From positions 868,001 to 932,000 of the forward strand of contig NZ_UGGU01000003.1 in NCBI RefSeq assembly GCF_900450765.1: a DNA stretch of 64,000 bases, read 5' to 3'. Shown here piece by piece: positions 35,020 to 43,267 of the stretch. This DNA is from Fusobacterium necrogenes (GTDB taxonomy: Bacteria > Fusobacteriota > Fusobacteriia > Fusobacteriales > Fusobacteriaceae). The notes beneath the pieces are model-generated. The model saw only the letters and a program-made list of their open reading frames with translations, was not told where the DNA came from and made no database searches. How positions within the stretch are numbered: position 1 is the stretch's first letter; each line of letters starts with the position of its first letter. Position numbers and translations under genes: made by a program.

Positions 35020-36573
35020 TTAACAAAGAAATTCCTCTACTATCTTTTGAAATCTTTGCTTATCTTTTATAAACTCTTTGTACTCTAATTTCTTTTCTTC
35101 AAGTTCTATTCCTAATTTTAAAATAAATTTAGGAATATCTCTCATAATTATAGTTCCAATTTTTTCTCCTAACGTTGTTTTTCCCTCTTTTACAATTCCA
35201 TCTACATACAAGTCAAATACATCTTCTAGAGCATCACCAACTTTTTTCTTACCACCAACAAATCCTAAATCAGAAGCTTGATGTCTTCCACAAGAGTTAT
35301 GACAACCAGAAATATTTATACTTGGTAATTTATCTTCTTTTATATTGTTTTCAGATAGATAACTCAAGATATTTTTTAGTAAAGTTTGGCTTTGCTCTAC
35401 ACCCAATTGACAAGTAGGAACTCCAATACAACTTACACTTTGTCTAATTTTTGTTTCTCCATTGTAATTTTTTACTATCTCACTTAGTTCTTTTACTTGC
35501 TCTTCAGTAAGATCTCTTACATAGATATCTTCGTTCATACTTAATCTAGCTTCAGCATTCTTATTATTTTCTAAAAACTCTACTAAGTTTTTAAAATCTT
35601 GATGATAAAGTTGTCCATTTACTGGGTGTATTATTAGAGTATATAATCCATCTTGTCTTTGATGTAAAAGTGATGGTGTTTCAGCTAGAGAATGAGTATA
35701 AGTTTCTTGAGTTTCAGAAATAATTGCTTTTAAATTTAAAGTTAAATCTTTTGAATTTTTAACTTTTTCTAAGTGTTTATCAAAAGCAACTAAAAACTCC
35801 TCTCTTCCCATTCTTTTTGGAATGTATCTAGTTCTAGCCTTAGCTTTATTATTATAATCTCCCTCAGCCATAAATAAATTTACCATAGCTTCTACATAAT
35901 AAAGTATCTCCTCAGGCTTTACTTTTTTTCCATATGGAATAGAGATTTCTGGATTATTTCCCAATCCACCAGCTATGTACATATCAAAATAAACTTCTCC
36001 ATTCTCAACTTTAGCTATAAATCCTAAGTCATTTATAGTAGAGTTTCCACCATCAGTTGAGCTAGATGACATTGAAATTTTTAATTTTCTAGGTAAATGA
36101 TATGTAGTTATTCTTTCCATTAAGTATTTACTGATTGCATTAGCAAATTCTGTAACATCAAAAGCTTCATTTTTTTCTACTCCAGACATAGGAGAAAGAC
36201 TTACGTTTCTTGGAAAGTTTCCACCTCCACCACGAGTATAAAGCCCATTATCAAGAGCTTTTTCCATAATATCACAAACATCATCTATTGATAAATCGTG
36301 TAGTTGTATAGCTTGTCTTGTTGTTAAATGTAATTTCTCTATATTAAAGTTTTCTAAAAAAGAATCTATTAACTTTAATTGATTAAGAGGAAGTAATCCA
36401 GAATTAGTACGAAGTCTTATCATAAACTTCTCTCCTCCTCTCTGAGCATAAACTCCCATTCCACCAGATATTTTTTTAAAATCTCCTACCGAAATCTCTT
36501 TATTCAAAAACCTATACCCTTCTTTATGAAAAGCTTTTATTTCATTTTTTAAAATTTCATACTGATTTTTCAC
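35020..36573 (-). CDS. Siroheme-type nitrite/sulfite reductase
   Basis: A 517-aa [4Fe-4S]-siroheme reductase of the NirA/CysI superfamily, carrying out six-electron reduction of sulfite or nitrite. The cluster/siroheme cysteines are CIGVPTC (C-x5-C) and CHNSC (C-x3-C). The substrate-side arginines lie in MIRLRTNSG and TTRQAIQLHDLS. Domain order (ferredoxin-like half repeats plus iron-sulfur domains) is complete. The start is a GTG at 36573 preceded by GGGAGG. No partner flavoprotein is adjacent, so electrons probably come from ferredoxin; sulfite versus nitrite is undecided. Confidence 0.88.
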   Translation of the reverse strand: MKNQYEILKNEIKAFHKEGYRFLNKEISVGDFKKISGGMGVYAQRGGEKFMIRLRTNSGLLPLNQLKLIDSFLENFNIEKLHLTTRQAIQLHDLSIDDVCDIMEKALDNGLYTRGGGGNFPRNVSLSPMSGVEKNEAFDVTEFANAISKYLMERITTYHLPRKLKISMSSSSTDGGNSTINDLGFIAKVENGEVYFDMYIAGGLGNNPEISIPYGKKVKPEEILYYVEAMVNLFMAEGDYNNKAKARTRYIPKRMGREEFLVAFDKHLEKVKNSKDLTLNLKAIISETQETYTHSLAETPSLLHQRQDGLYTLIIHPVNGQLYHQDFKNLVEFLENNKNAEARLSMNEDIYVRDLTEEQVKELSEIVKNYNGETKIRQSVSCIGVPTCQLGVEQSQTLLKNILSYLSENNIKEDKLPSINISGCHNSCGRHQASDLGFVGGKKKVGDALEDVFDLYVDGIVKEGKTTLGEKIGTIIMRDIPKFILKLGIELEEKKLEYKEFIKDKQRFQKIVEEFLC

Positions 36574-36799
36574 TATTTTCCTCCCAAATTTTAATTTACT
36601 TAATTATTTAATAAGTATATTACATTTTCCTTTAATTTTAAAATAAAGTTTTTTTATACCATTATAAATTTATACTATTATAATATCATAAATAAAATTA
36701 AAATTAATTTAAAAAGATAATTCTTATATAATATAGAATCAATTTAAAAAGAGAAAAATTTTTTAGTACTTTAAATCTGGAAAATTGAAATTAATATTA

Positions 36800-37540
36800 A
36801 AAATTATAACCCATACAAAATATTCCTATTTTTCTTGAAAACACTTCTTTTAGCACGCAATTTTAGAGTAACTATTTCTTCCTCGAAAATTAATAAAATG
36901 ATTTAAATATTATTGATATTTTTCTAAATAATCCATACATTTCTCAAAACATTTCTGTTCTTTAGACTTTCTATGTCCTCTTCCTTTTAAAGATTTAATA
37001 TTAAGATTAGATAAGTAAGAACAAATTTCTAAGAAATTTTTATAATTTTTATTAAAATCATTATTAAAATTTTCGATTAAAAGTTCTATTTTTTTATCTA
37101 ATCTTGAGCTATATTTTTCAATAGGATCTCTCCAAACAAAAAAATATCTGTTTGAATATGCTTCAATTTTAGTTCTATCGATATATAAAATATTCTCCAT
37201 CTCAAAAATTATTTAAACAAATCAGCGAGTAAATCACTAATTTTAATTAAAAATCTTGAAATAGTGAAGTAATCAGGGATTTTAGAATTCTGTAAAAGAA
37301 ATCGAAATTTGATATTTTCATGACACGTGAGTTCAATATCTCTAGTAGAATATATTACTCTAGAACACCCATAAAGAATGATAGCAAACATTTTAACAGG
37401 ATGCACCTTAATTTTACTTACAAAAGTTTAGTAAAATCCATATCCTCAAAAATGGTACTAAATTTTCTTACGGAGTCATCATTAGAAATTTGGTATTGTA
37501 AAAGCTTAAAAATTTTGGGTTGAATTAAATTAAAATACAT
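36800..37540 (-). pseudogene. IS1182-type transposase remnant, multiply frameshifted and truncated
   Basis: Fragments in successive minus-strand frames line up as one eroded transposase. An N-terminal piece from ATG 37540 (SNDDSVRKFSTIFEDMDF) is followed by a frameshift, then HPVKMFAIILYGCSRVIYST with KIPDYFTISRF (37209-37406). Another shift precedes ILYIDRTKIEAYSNRYFFVW and the GRGHRKSKEQ region (36910-37200). Beyond a stop are traces of RGRNSYSK and a terminal CMGYNF near 36800-36870. These motifs are characteristic of IS1182-family DDE transposases. The middle catalytic part is missing, so it is non-functional. AGTACT-containing AT-rich motifs at about 36764 and 37600 might mark element ends. 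Confidence 0.75.
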
Positions 37541-37634
37541 GTTATTACTAATTAGGTTTGACATAGATATATTGTATTAGAAATTTGAAAAAATTTCGAG
37601 TACTTTATACCTTTTTTTAATGCAAAAAGAAAAA

Positions 37635-37663
37635 AGCTAAAGAGATAAAAAATCTCTTCAGCT
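37635..37663 (-). terminator. Terminator of the fru operon
   Basis: AGCTAAAGAGAT pairs with ATCTCTTCAGCT around a short A-rich loop, followed by a T run on the minus strand. It ends the fruR-fruK-fruA operon. Confidence 0.8.
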
Positions 37664-37723
37664 AATTTCAAAGGTTTAGACTATTTAAATTTACAACAGC
37701 CCTTTTTTTATATTAATATAATA

Positions 37724-39580
37724 TTATTCTTGAACAGTTTTTTTAATAAATCCTAAGATTAAAGCCGTAACTACAGAACCTACTATTATAGCTACTAGAT
37801 ACATAATAGGGTTTGTCATAACTGGTAATACAAATAATCCACCATGTGGAGCTGGTAATTGTACTCTAAAGAACATTGATAATCCTCCAGCAATTCCTGA
37901 ACCAATTATACAAGCTGGAATTACTCTGATAGGGTCAGCAGCTGCAAATGGAATAGCACCTTCTGTGATAAATGATAATCCCATTATATAACAAACTTTT
38001 CCAGCATCTCTCTCATCTTTAGTAAATTTATTTTTAAAGAAAGTAGTAGCTAGAGCTATTCCAAGAGGTGGAACCATTCCTCCAGCCATTACAGCAGCAT
38101 GAGGATAATAATTTCCAGCTGTTATCATGGCAATACCAAATGTGAAGGCACTTTTATTTACTGGACCTCCCATATCAACTGCCATCATTCCAGCAACTAA
38201 AATTCCTAATAGAACTAAGTTTCCTGTTCCTAGTCCTTGTAAAAAGTTAGTAACTCCACTGTTAAGAGCAGCTATTGGATTGATAATAACTCCATACATT
38301 AAAGCACCAGTAATAAATATACCAAATAGAGGATATAATAAAACAGGTTTTAACCCTTCTAAACTATTAGGTAATTTAGCAAATAATTTTTTTAATAAAA
38401 CTACAACATATCCTCCTAGGAATCCACCAATAAGTCCCCCTAAGAATCCACCACCATTATTTAGAGAGATAAGTCCTCCTACCATAGCAGGAGCAAATCC
38501 TGGTCTATCAGCAATACTCATTCCAATAAATCCAGCCATAACAGGTATCATTAAGAAGAAAGCATTTCCTCCACCAATATCACTAAGTAGTTTTGCTACA
38601 GGATGGAAAGATGGGTCATTAGGATTACTAGCTTGAATACCAAACATGAATGATAGGGCTATTAAGATACCTCCTCCAACAACAAATGGTAACATATTTG
38701 ATACCCCAGACATTAAGTGTTTATAGAATCCTGTTTTTTCTTTTTTAGCAGGAGTTTTTTCTCCACTAGTAGTTACAGTGTAAATAGGAGCTGTTTGATT
38801 TAAAGCATTTTTTATAAGAGTTTCTGGATTTTTTATTCCCTCTTTAACAGGTACAATTTCTACATGTTTTCCAGCAAATCTCTCCATCTCTACATTTTTA
38901 TCTGCTGCTACTATAATTCCTTTAGCTCTTTTAATCTCTTCAGCAGTTATCTCATTTTTTACACCAGTAGAACCATTAGTTTCTACTTTGATATTTACTC
39001 CCATCTCTTTAGCTTTTTTTATAAGAGCGTCAGCAGCCATATATGTATGAGCTATTCCAGTAGGACAAGCTGTTACAGCTAAAACCTCTGGGGATTCATC
39101 TGATACTTCCTCTTCTTTTTTCTCTTCCTCTTTTATATCTGAAGTAAGGATATCTATTACTTCTTGCTCAGTTTTAACCTCTAATAATTTTTCTCTTATT
39201 TCATCATCTAATAACATAGTTGTTAGTTTTGATAAAATTTCTATATGAGTGTTTGAAGCATTAGCTGGAGCAGCTATCATAAAAAATAGTTTTGATGGTT
39301 CTCCATCTAACGATTCATAATCTACTCCATTTTTTGATAATCCAAAAGCTATACTAGGTATTTTTACAGCAGAAGTTTTAGCATGAGGTATAGCAATTCC
39401 CTCTTCTAATCCAGTAGAGCTTTGAGCTTCCCTTGCTAAAATAGCTTTTTTATACTCTTCTTTATCATTTAATTTTCCACCTTGATAAAGAATCTCTACC
39501 ATTTCATCAATAATTTCTTGTTTAGTTTGACCTTTTAAATTTAAATTGATACACTCAAGTGTAAGTAAATTTGTTATCAT
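37724..39580 (-). CDS. fruA: PTS fructose transporter, fused IIA-IIB-IIC
   Basis: A 618-aa phosphotransferase permease importing fructose as fructose 1-phosphate. IIA domain about 1-148 with phospho-His66 in IAIPHAKT; an acidic linker about 150-164; IIB about 165-262 with phospho-Cys172 in VTACPTGIAHTY; IIC about 285-618 with about nine helices. Fusion order A-B-C is common in Firmicutes and Fusobacteria. It follows fruK by 11 bp, and the operon is under fruR. Confidence 0.95.
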   Translation of the reverse strand: MITNLLTLECINLNLKGQTKQEIIDEMVEILYQGGKLNDKEEYKKAILAREAQSSTGLEEGIAIPHAKTSAVKIPSIAFGLSKNGVDYESLDGEPSKLFFMIAAPANASNTHIEILSKLTTMLLDDEIREKLLEVKTEQEVIDILTSDIKEEEKKEEEVSDESPEVLAVTACPTGIAHTYMAADALIKKAKEMGVNIKVETNGSTGVKNEITAEEIKRAKGIIVAADKNVEMERFAGKHVEIVPVKEGIKNPETLIKNALNQTAPIYTVTTSGEKTPAKKEKTGFYKHLMSGVSNMLPFVVGGGILIALSFMFGIQASNPNDPSFHPVAKLLSDIGGGNAFFLMIPVMAGFIGMSIADRPGFAPAMVGGLISLNNGGGFLGGLIGGFLGGYVVVLLKKLFAKLPNSLEGLKPVLLYPLFGIFITGALMYGVIINPIAALNSGVTNFLQGLGTGNLVLLGILVAGMMAVDMGGPVNKSAFTFGIAMITAGNYYPHAAVMAGGMVPPLGIALATTFFKNKFTKDERDAGKVCYIMGLSFITEGAIPFAAADPIRVIPACIIGSGIAGGLSMFFRVQLPAPHGGLFVLPVMTNPIMYLVAIIVGSVVTALILGFIKKTVQE

Positions 39581-39591
39581 TTGAGCCTCCT

Positions 39592-40503
39592 CTAATATTT
39601 TTTTATCTCTATTTTATTTAATAAACTATTCATTCCTTCAAAAGTTGTAAGTCCTTCAGAAAAGGCTGTTGAACTTCCAGAAGCTATTCCATATTTGTAA
39701 CTATCTTCAAGAGTCATTCCCTTTGCTATTCCGTATACAACTCCAGCCACCATAGAATCTCCAGCACCAACTGAGCTAATAAGCTTACCTTGTGGAGCAT
39801 TTCCTATATATACCTCTTTTTCTGTAATTAATATAGAACCATCTTTTCCTAAAGAGATTAATACATTTTTGCTTCCTAAAGCTTGTAAATCTTTTCCAGC
39901 TTGTATAATTTCCTCTATGTTGTTTAATTTTCTATTAAAAAACTCTTCCAATTCATGATTGTTTGGTTTTGTTAAAAATACTCCCTCTTTTAATCCTTCT
40001 ACAAAAGGTAATCCCCTAGTATCTAATATAACTTTGCAATCTTTTGGTAAAAGTTTTATAATATCAGCATAGATACTTTTGGAAATAGAATTAGGAACAC
40101 TTCCTGATAATATTATTACATCATCTTTTCCTATTTTTTCAAATTTTTTTAATAACTCCTGTACATCTTCTTGAGAAATATTAGGAGATTTTCCAGCTAT
40201 TTCTGTTTCAAAATCTTTAGTTTTTAATTTAATATTTATTCTAGTATTTTCTTGAAGTTCTATGAAATCACTTTCTATTTCATATTCTTTTAAATGTTTT
40301 TTAATATAATCCCCTGTAAATCCCCCAACAAATCCTAGAGCTTTACTTTCAACAGAGAAATTTTTTAAAACTTTAGAAACATTTATTCCTTTTCCACCTG
40401 GTAAAGTATATCCTTCTTCCAATAAATTAAGACTTCCTAGTTGAAAATTTTCTATGCTCATATAGTAATCTATGGCAGGATTAAGTGTAAGTGTATATAT
40501 CAT
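39592..40503 (-). CDS. fruK: 1-phosphofructokinase
   Basis: A 303-aa PfkB-family kinase converting fructose 1-phosphate to fructose 1,6-bisphosphate. Family signatures are LPGGKGINVSKVL near the N-terminus and the C-terminal anion-hole/catalytic Asp motif SVGAGDSMVAGVVYG. The context between fruR and fruA fixes the specificity. Ribosome binding site AGGAGGG. The product can be hydrolysed by the Fbp encoded at 1.6-3.5 kb. Confidence 0.95.
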   Translation of the reverse strand: MIYTLTLNPAIDYYMSIENFQLGSLNLLEEGYTLPGGKGINVSKVLKNFSVESKALGFVGGFTGDYIKKHLKEYEIESDFIELQENTRINIKLKTKDFETEIAGKSPNISQEDVQELLKKFEKIGKDDVIILSGSVPNSISKSIYADIIKLLPKDCKVILDTRGLPFVEGLKEGVFLTKPNNHELEEFFNRKLNNIEEIIQAGKDLQALGSKNVLISLGKDGSILITEKEVYIGNAPQGKLISSVGAGDSMVAGVVYGIAKGMTLEDSYKYGIASGSSTAFSEGLTTFEGMNSLLNKIEIKKY

Positions 40504-40518
40504 TTTTCCCTCCTAAAA

Positions 40519-41229
40519 TTATTTTATTTTAAATTCCTCTGGAATCTCTCCCTCTGTTAGAAGAGTTCCATCTTCTAAGCTAGCAAAGACTACGAAAGAT
40601 TTTTTTCCAAATTTAGATGAATCACACAGGAAATAAACCTCATTAGCTCTATTGATAGCTTCACTTTTTATCATAGCTTCCTTAGTATCTGGAGTGGAAT
40701 ACCCTTCGCTAGTCACTCCATTAGCTCCTATAAAAGCTATATCTATGTTATAACCCCTTAAAGAAGTTACAGCACCTATTCCTACAGTGGCTCCAGTAGT
40801 AAATTTAGCTTCACCACCAAGAAGATAAGTTTCTATTCCATATCTATTTAACTCTTCTAAATGAGAGATACCATTAGTTACAACTTTAATATTTTCTTTA
40901 TCTTCAAGATATTTGATTAGAATTTCCGTTGTACTTCCAGCGTCAAGATATACGATATCTCCATCTTTTATATATTCACTAGCAATCTTAGCAATTTTTT
41001 CTTTAGCTTTAGAGTGAATAGTTTTTTTAGAAATTATATTCTCTTCAGAAGGTATATTTAAAACAGCACCACCATGTACTCTTTTTATTTTTCCTTTTTT
41101 TTCAAGAGTATTTAAATCTCTACGAATTGTAGCTTCTGAAACATCCAATTTTTCCATTAGCTCTTGAACTTTTATATTTTTATTTTCATTTAAAAGTTTA
41201 AGTATTATGTCAAATCTACGAACATTCAT
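40519..41229 (-). CDS. fruR: DeoR/GlpR-family repressor of the fru operon
   Basis: A 236-aa DeoR-type regulator with an N-terminal helix-turn-helix (MEKLDVSEATIRRDLNTLEK, then KGKIKRVHGGAVL) and a sugar-phosphate-binding ISOCOT domain (about 75-230; YLDAGSTTEILIKYL, GANGVTSEGYSTPD). By analogy it releases DNA on binding fructose 1-phosphate. It is the first gene of the fru operon, so autoregulation is expected. Confidence 0.9.
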   Translation of the reverse strand: MNVRRFDIILKLLNENKNIKVQELMEKLDVSEATIRRDLNTLEKKGKIKRVHGGAVLNIPSEENIISKKTIHSKAKEKIAKIASEYIKDGDIVYLDAGSTTEILIKYLEDKENIKVVTNGISHLEELNRYGIETYLLGGEAKFTTGATVGIGAVTSLRGYNIDIAFIGANGVTSEGYSTPDTKEAMIKSEAINRANEVYFLCDSSKFGKKSFVVFASLEDGTLLTEGEIPEEFKIK

Positions 41230-41258
41230 AACATTATCACCTCATTTTTTTCAATATA

Positions 41259-41287
41259 AATATAACATAAATTTTCATAAAAATCAA
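41259..41287 (-). promoter_or_regulatory. Promoter of the fruRKA operon
   Basis: Minus-strand TTGATT (41282-41287), 17-bp spacer, TATATT (41259-41264). Repeated ATCAA/TATCAA words lie upstream (about 41282-41325) and could be FruR sites; that is inference. Confidence 0.6.
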
Positions 41288-41379
41288 TCATTTTCTTTCA
41301 AAATAATCAAAAACTATCAAGAATAATTAAAAAAATATTTTTAAAAAAATAAAAAATAAAAATATTTGAATCTTTATTC

Positions 41380-41408
41380 TTGACTTTAGTCTTTTTATAT
41401 GATAATGT
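41380..41408 (+). promoter_or_regulatory. Promoter of the PEPCK/HPr-kinase-like gene
   Basis: TTGACT (41380-41385), 17-bp spacer, TAATGT (41403-41408), giving a 5' leader of about 25-30 nt before the start at 41442. It is back-to-back with the fru promoter. Confidence 0.6.
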
Positions 41409-41441
41409 ATATTTGTAATATATATCTTAGGAGGATTTTAA

Positions 41442-43178
41442 ATGAGACAAGAAGCAACGATCAATAGAAATAGTATAACAGTTAATTTTACTGTTAAATA
41501 TTGTAATAATGCAGAATCACTTTTAAATAGTGATGGTTTTAAAAGAGTTTTAACTGCTTTTATTGAAAAAATTGAAAAAAAAGAAACACCGGTATATATT
41601 TATATAAAAAGTTGTTGTGGTAAAAATGCAAATTTAGTTCAGGAAATTACAAGACTTTTTAAGCTCCTTATTGTTTTAGAAGAAGAAGAGATAGCTAAAT
41701 TAGATGAAAAATATGCGAAACTTTTAGAAGACAAAAATACTTTTATTGAATTTATAGAAAACCTATATACATTTTGGAGAAAATATGAGAGATATGCTAT
41801 CGTTAGAAATGCAAAAAGAGGTGAAGGTCTCCAAAATGTAAACTTTATTGATGCTATAAATAATTTTAAAAATCTTATTCTTAGTACATATAGACAAATA
41901 GAAGAAACGGTAATGGGTTATAAACATAGAGTCTACAGGCAATTAAATGCTGGTATTAATGCTGGTATTATATTAAATGATATGAATAGAGTCTACCCAC
42001 CTGAGTATTCTTTTTTAGAAAGAGTTCCATTTATAGAAACAATTATTTTACAACCTCCATTTATAACTTATCCAAAAAGAAATACTAGAACTGGTATTTT
42101 CCAAGAGGTTTTTGAAAATCCTTTAAAAGATGTTTGTATAAATGAGGAAAATTGGTTTTGTTATCCTGCAAAAGTTGGTGAATCTCTCGCTTTCATCTAT
42201 TTTAATAGATTTTTTATGTCACAAGGAATAGCTTTATGTAATTTATTTGAATTAGCAAGAGAGGAAGAATATAAAAATAGAAGACCTGATATCATATATA
42301 TTTATGGTGTAAAAGATTATGATACTGAAATGAAAACTCTTTTCTATAATGATAAAGAAAATAACATGATGGTAGGTTATGCTAACTACGGAGAAGATAT
42401 AGATTATTTCGGATATATGAAAAAAATGATTTTAACTCTTCATAACTTAAGAATGATACAAAAAGGTGGATTACCTATACATGGCGCTATGGTTAATATT
42501 GTAATGAAAAATGGTAAAAAATATAATATAGTTATCATGGGAGATAGTGGTGCTGGTAAATCAGAGAGCTTAGAAGCTTTTAGAAATTTAAGTGAACAGT
42601 ATGTAAAAGATATGAAAGTAATCTTTGATGATATGGGAACACTTCTTCTAAATCCAAAAGGTGGAGCTCCATTAGGAGTAGGAACAGAGATAGGAGCTTT
42701 TGTTAGATTAGATGATTTAGATACTGGCTATGCTTATAAAGAAATAGATAGAAGTATCTTTATGAATCCAGATAAAAAAAATTCAAGAATAATCATTCCT
42801 ATAGCATCTTATGCTGATATAATGAAAGGTTATCCTATAGATTTTTTCTTTTATGCCAATAATTATGATAAAACAGACAATAACGAACTTGAATTTTTTA
42901 CTAATCCTACTGAAGCTATCGAAGTTTTTAAAGCCGGAAGAAGAATGGCAAAAGGAACTACTAGTGAAGTAGGAATTGTTGATTCATATTTTGCTAATCC
43001 TTTTGGACCAGTTCAAAAACAAGAAGAAACAAATATTTTAATTGATAGATTTTTCAAAGAGATGTTTTCAAAAGGAGTCAAAGTAGGACAGATTAAAACT
43101 CAATTAGGAATAAAAGGTATGGAAAAAAAGGGGCCTATGAAAGCGGCTCAAAAATTATTTGAACTAATTAAAGACTAA
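41442..43178 (+). CDS. PEP carboxykinase/HPr kinase-fold P-loop protein, substrate unknown
   Basis: A 578-aa protein. The P-loop MGDSGAGKSES (366-376) followed by VIFDDMGTLLLNP (393-405) matches the HPr kinase/PEPCK nucleotide-binding fold; GDSGxGKSE is closer to HPr kinase than to ATP-PEPCK. Later blocks NPDKKNSRIIIPIASY and SYFANPFGPVQ recall PEPCK. Residues 1 to about 340 are a large, mostly helical region I do not recognise. No signal peptide or membrane helix is present. It is divergent from fruRKA. I would not call it PEPCK without testing; a protein or sugar kinase role is possible. Confidence 0.7.
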   Translation: MRQEATINRNSITVNFTVKYCNNAESLLNSDGFKRVLTAFIEKIEKKETPVYIYIKSCCGKNANLVQEITRLFKLLIVLEEEEIAKLDEKYAKLLEDKNTFIEFIENLYTFWRKYERYAIVRNAKRGEGLQNVNFIDAINNFKNLILSTYRQIEETVMGYKHRVYRQLNAGINAGIILNDMNRVYPPEYSFLERVPFIETIILQPPFITYPKRNTRTGIFQEVFENPLKDVCINEENWFCYPAKVGESLAFIYFNRFFMSQGIALCNLFELAREEEYKNRRPDIIYIYGVKDYDTEMKTLFYNDKENNMMVGYANYGEDIDYFGYMKKMILTLHNLRMIQKGGLPIHGAMVNIVMKNGKKYNIVIMGDSGAGKSESLEAFRNLSEQYVKDMKVIFDDMGTLLLNPKGGAPLGVGTEIGAFVRLDDLDTGYAYKEIDRSIFMNPDKKNSRIIIPIASYADIMKGYPIDFFFYANNYDKTDNNELEFFTNPTEAIEVFKAGRRMAKGTTSEVGIVDSYFANPFGPVQKQEETNILIDRFFKEMFSKGVKVGQIKTQLGIKGMEKKGPMKAAQKLFELIKD

Positions 43179-43186
43179 TTTTTATC

Positions 43187-43230
43187 ATATGGTCACAACA
43201 ATAATTAAAATTATTAGTTATGACCATATT
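43187..43230. terminator. Terminator between convergent genes
   Basis: ATATGGTCA (43187-43195) pairs with TGACCATAT (43221-43229), extended by an inner AATAATT/AATTATT stem and a T run on the plus strand. It serves the PEPCK/HPr-kinase-like gene and probably carB. Confidence 0.8.
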
Positions 43231-43267
43231 TTTATTTGCTATATTTTATATTTTAATGATAGTTCCA

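Noticed and set aside
38127-38636. Plus-strand frame of 169 codons within fruA
   Set aside because: Antisense to the well-conserved IIC domain; low-complexity Pro/Ile/Asn composition typical of a shadow frame.
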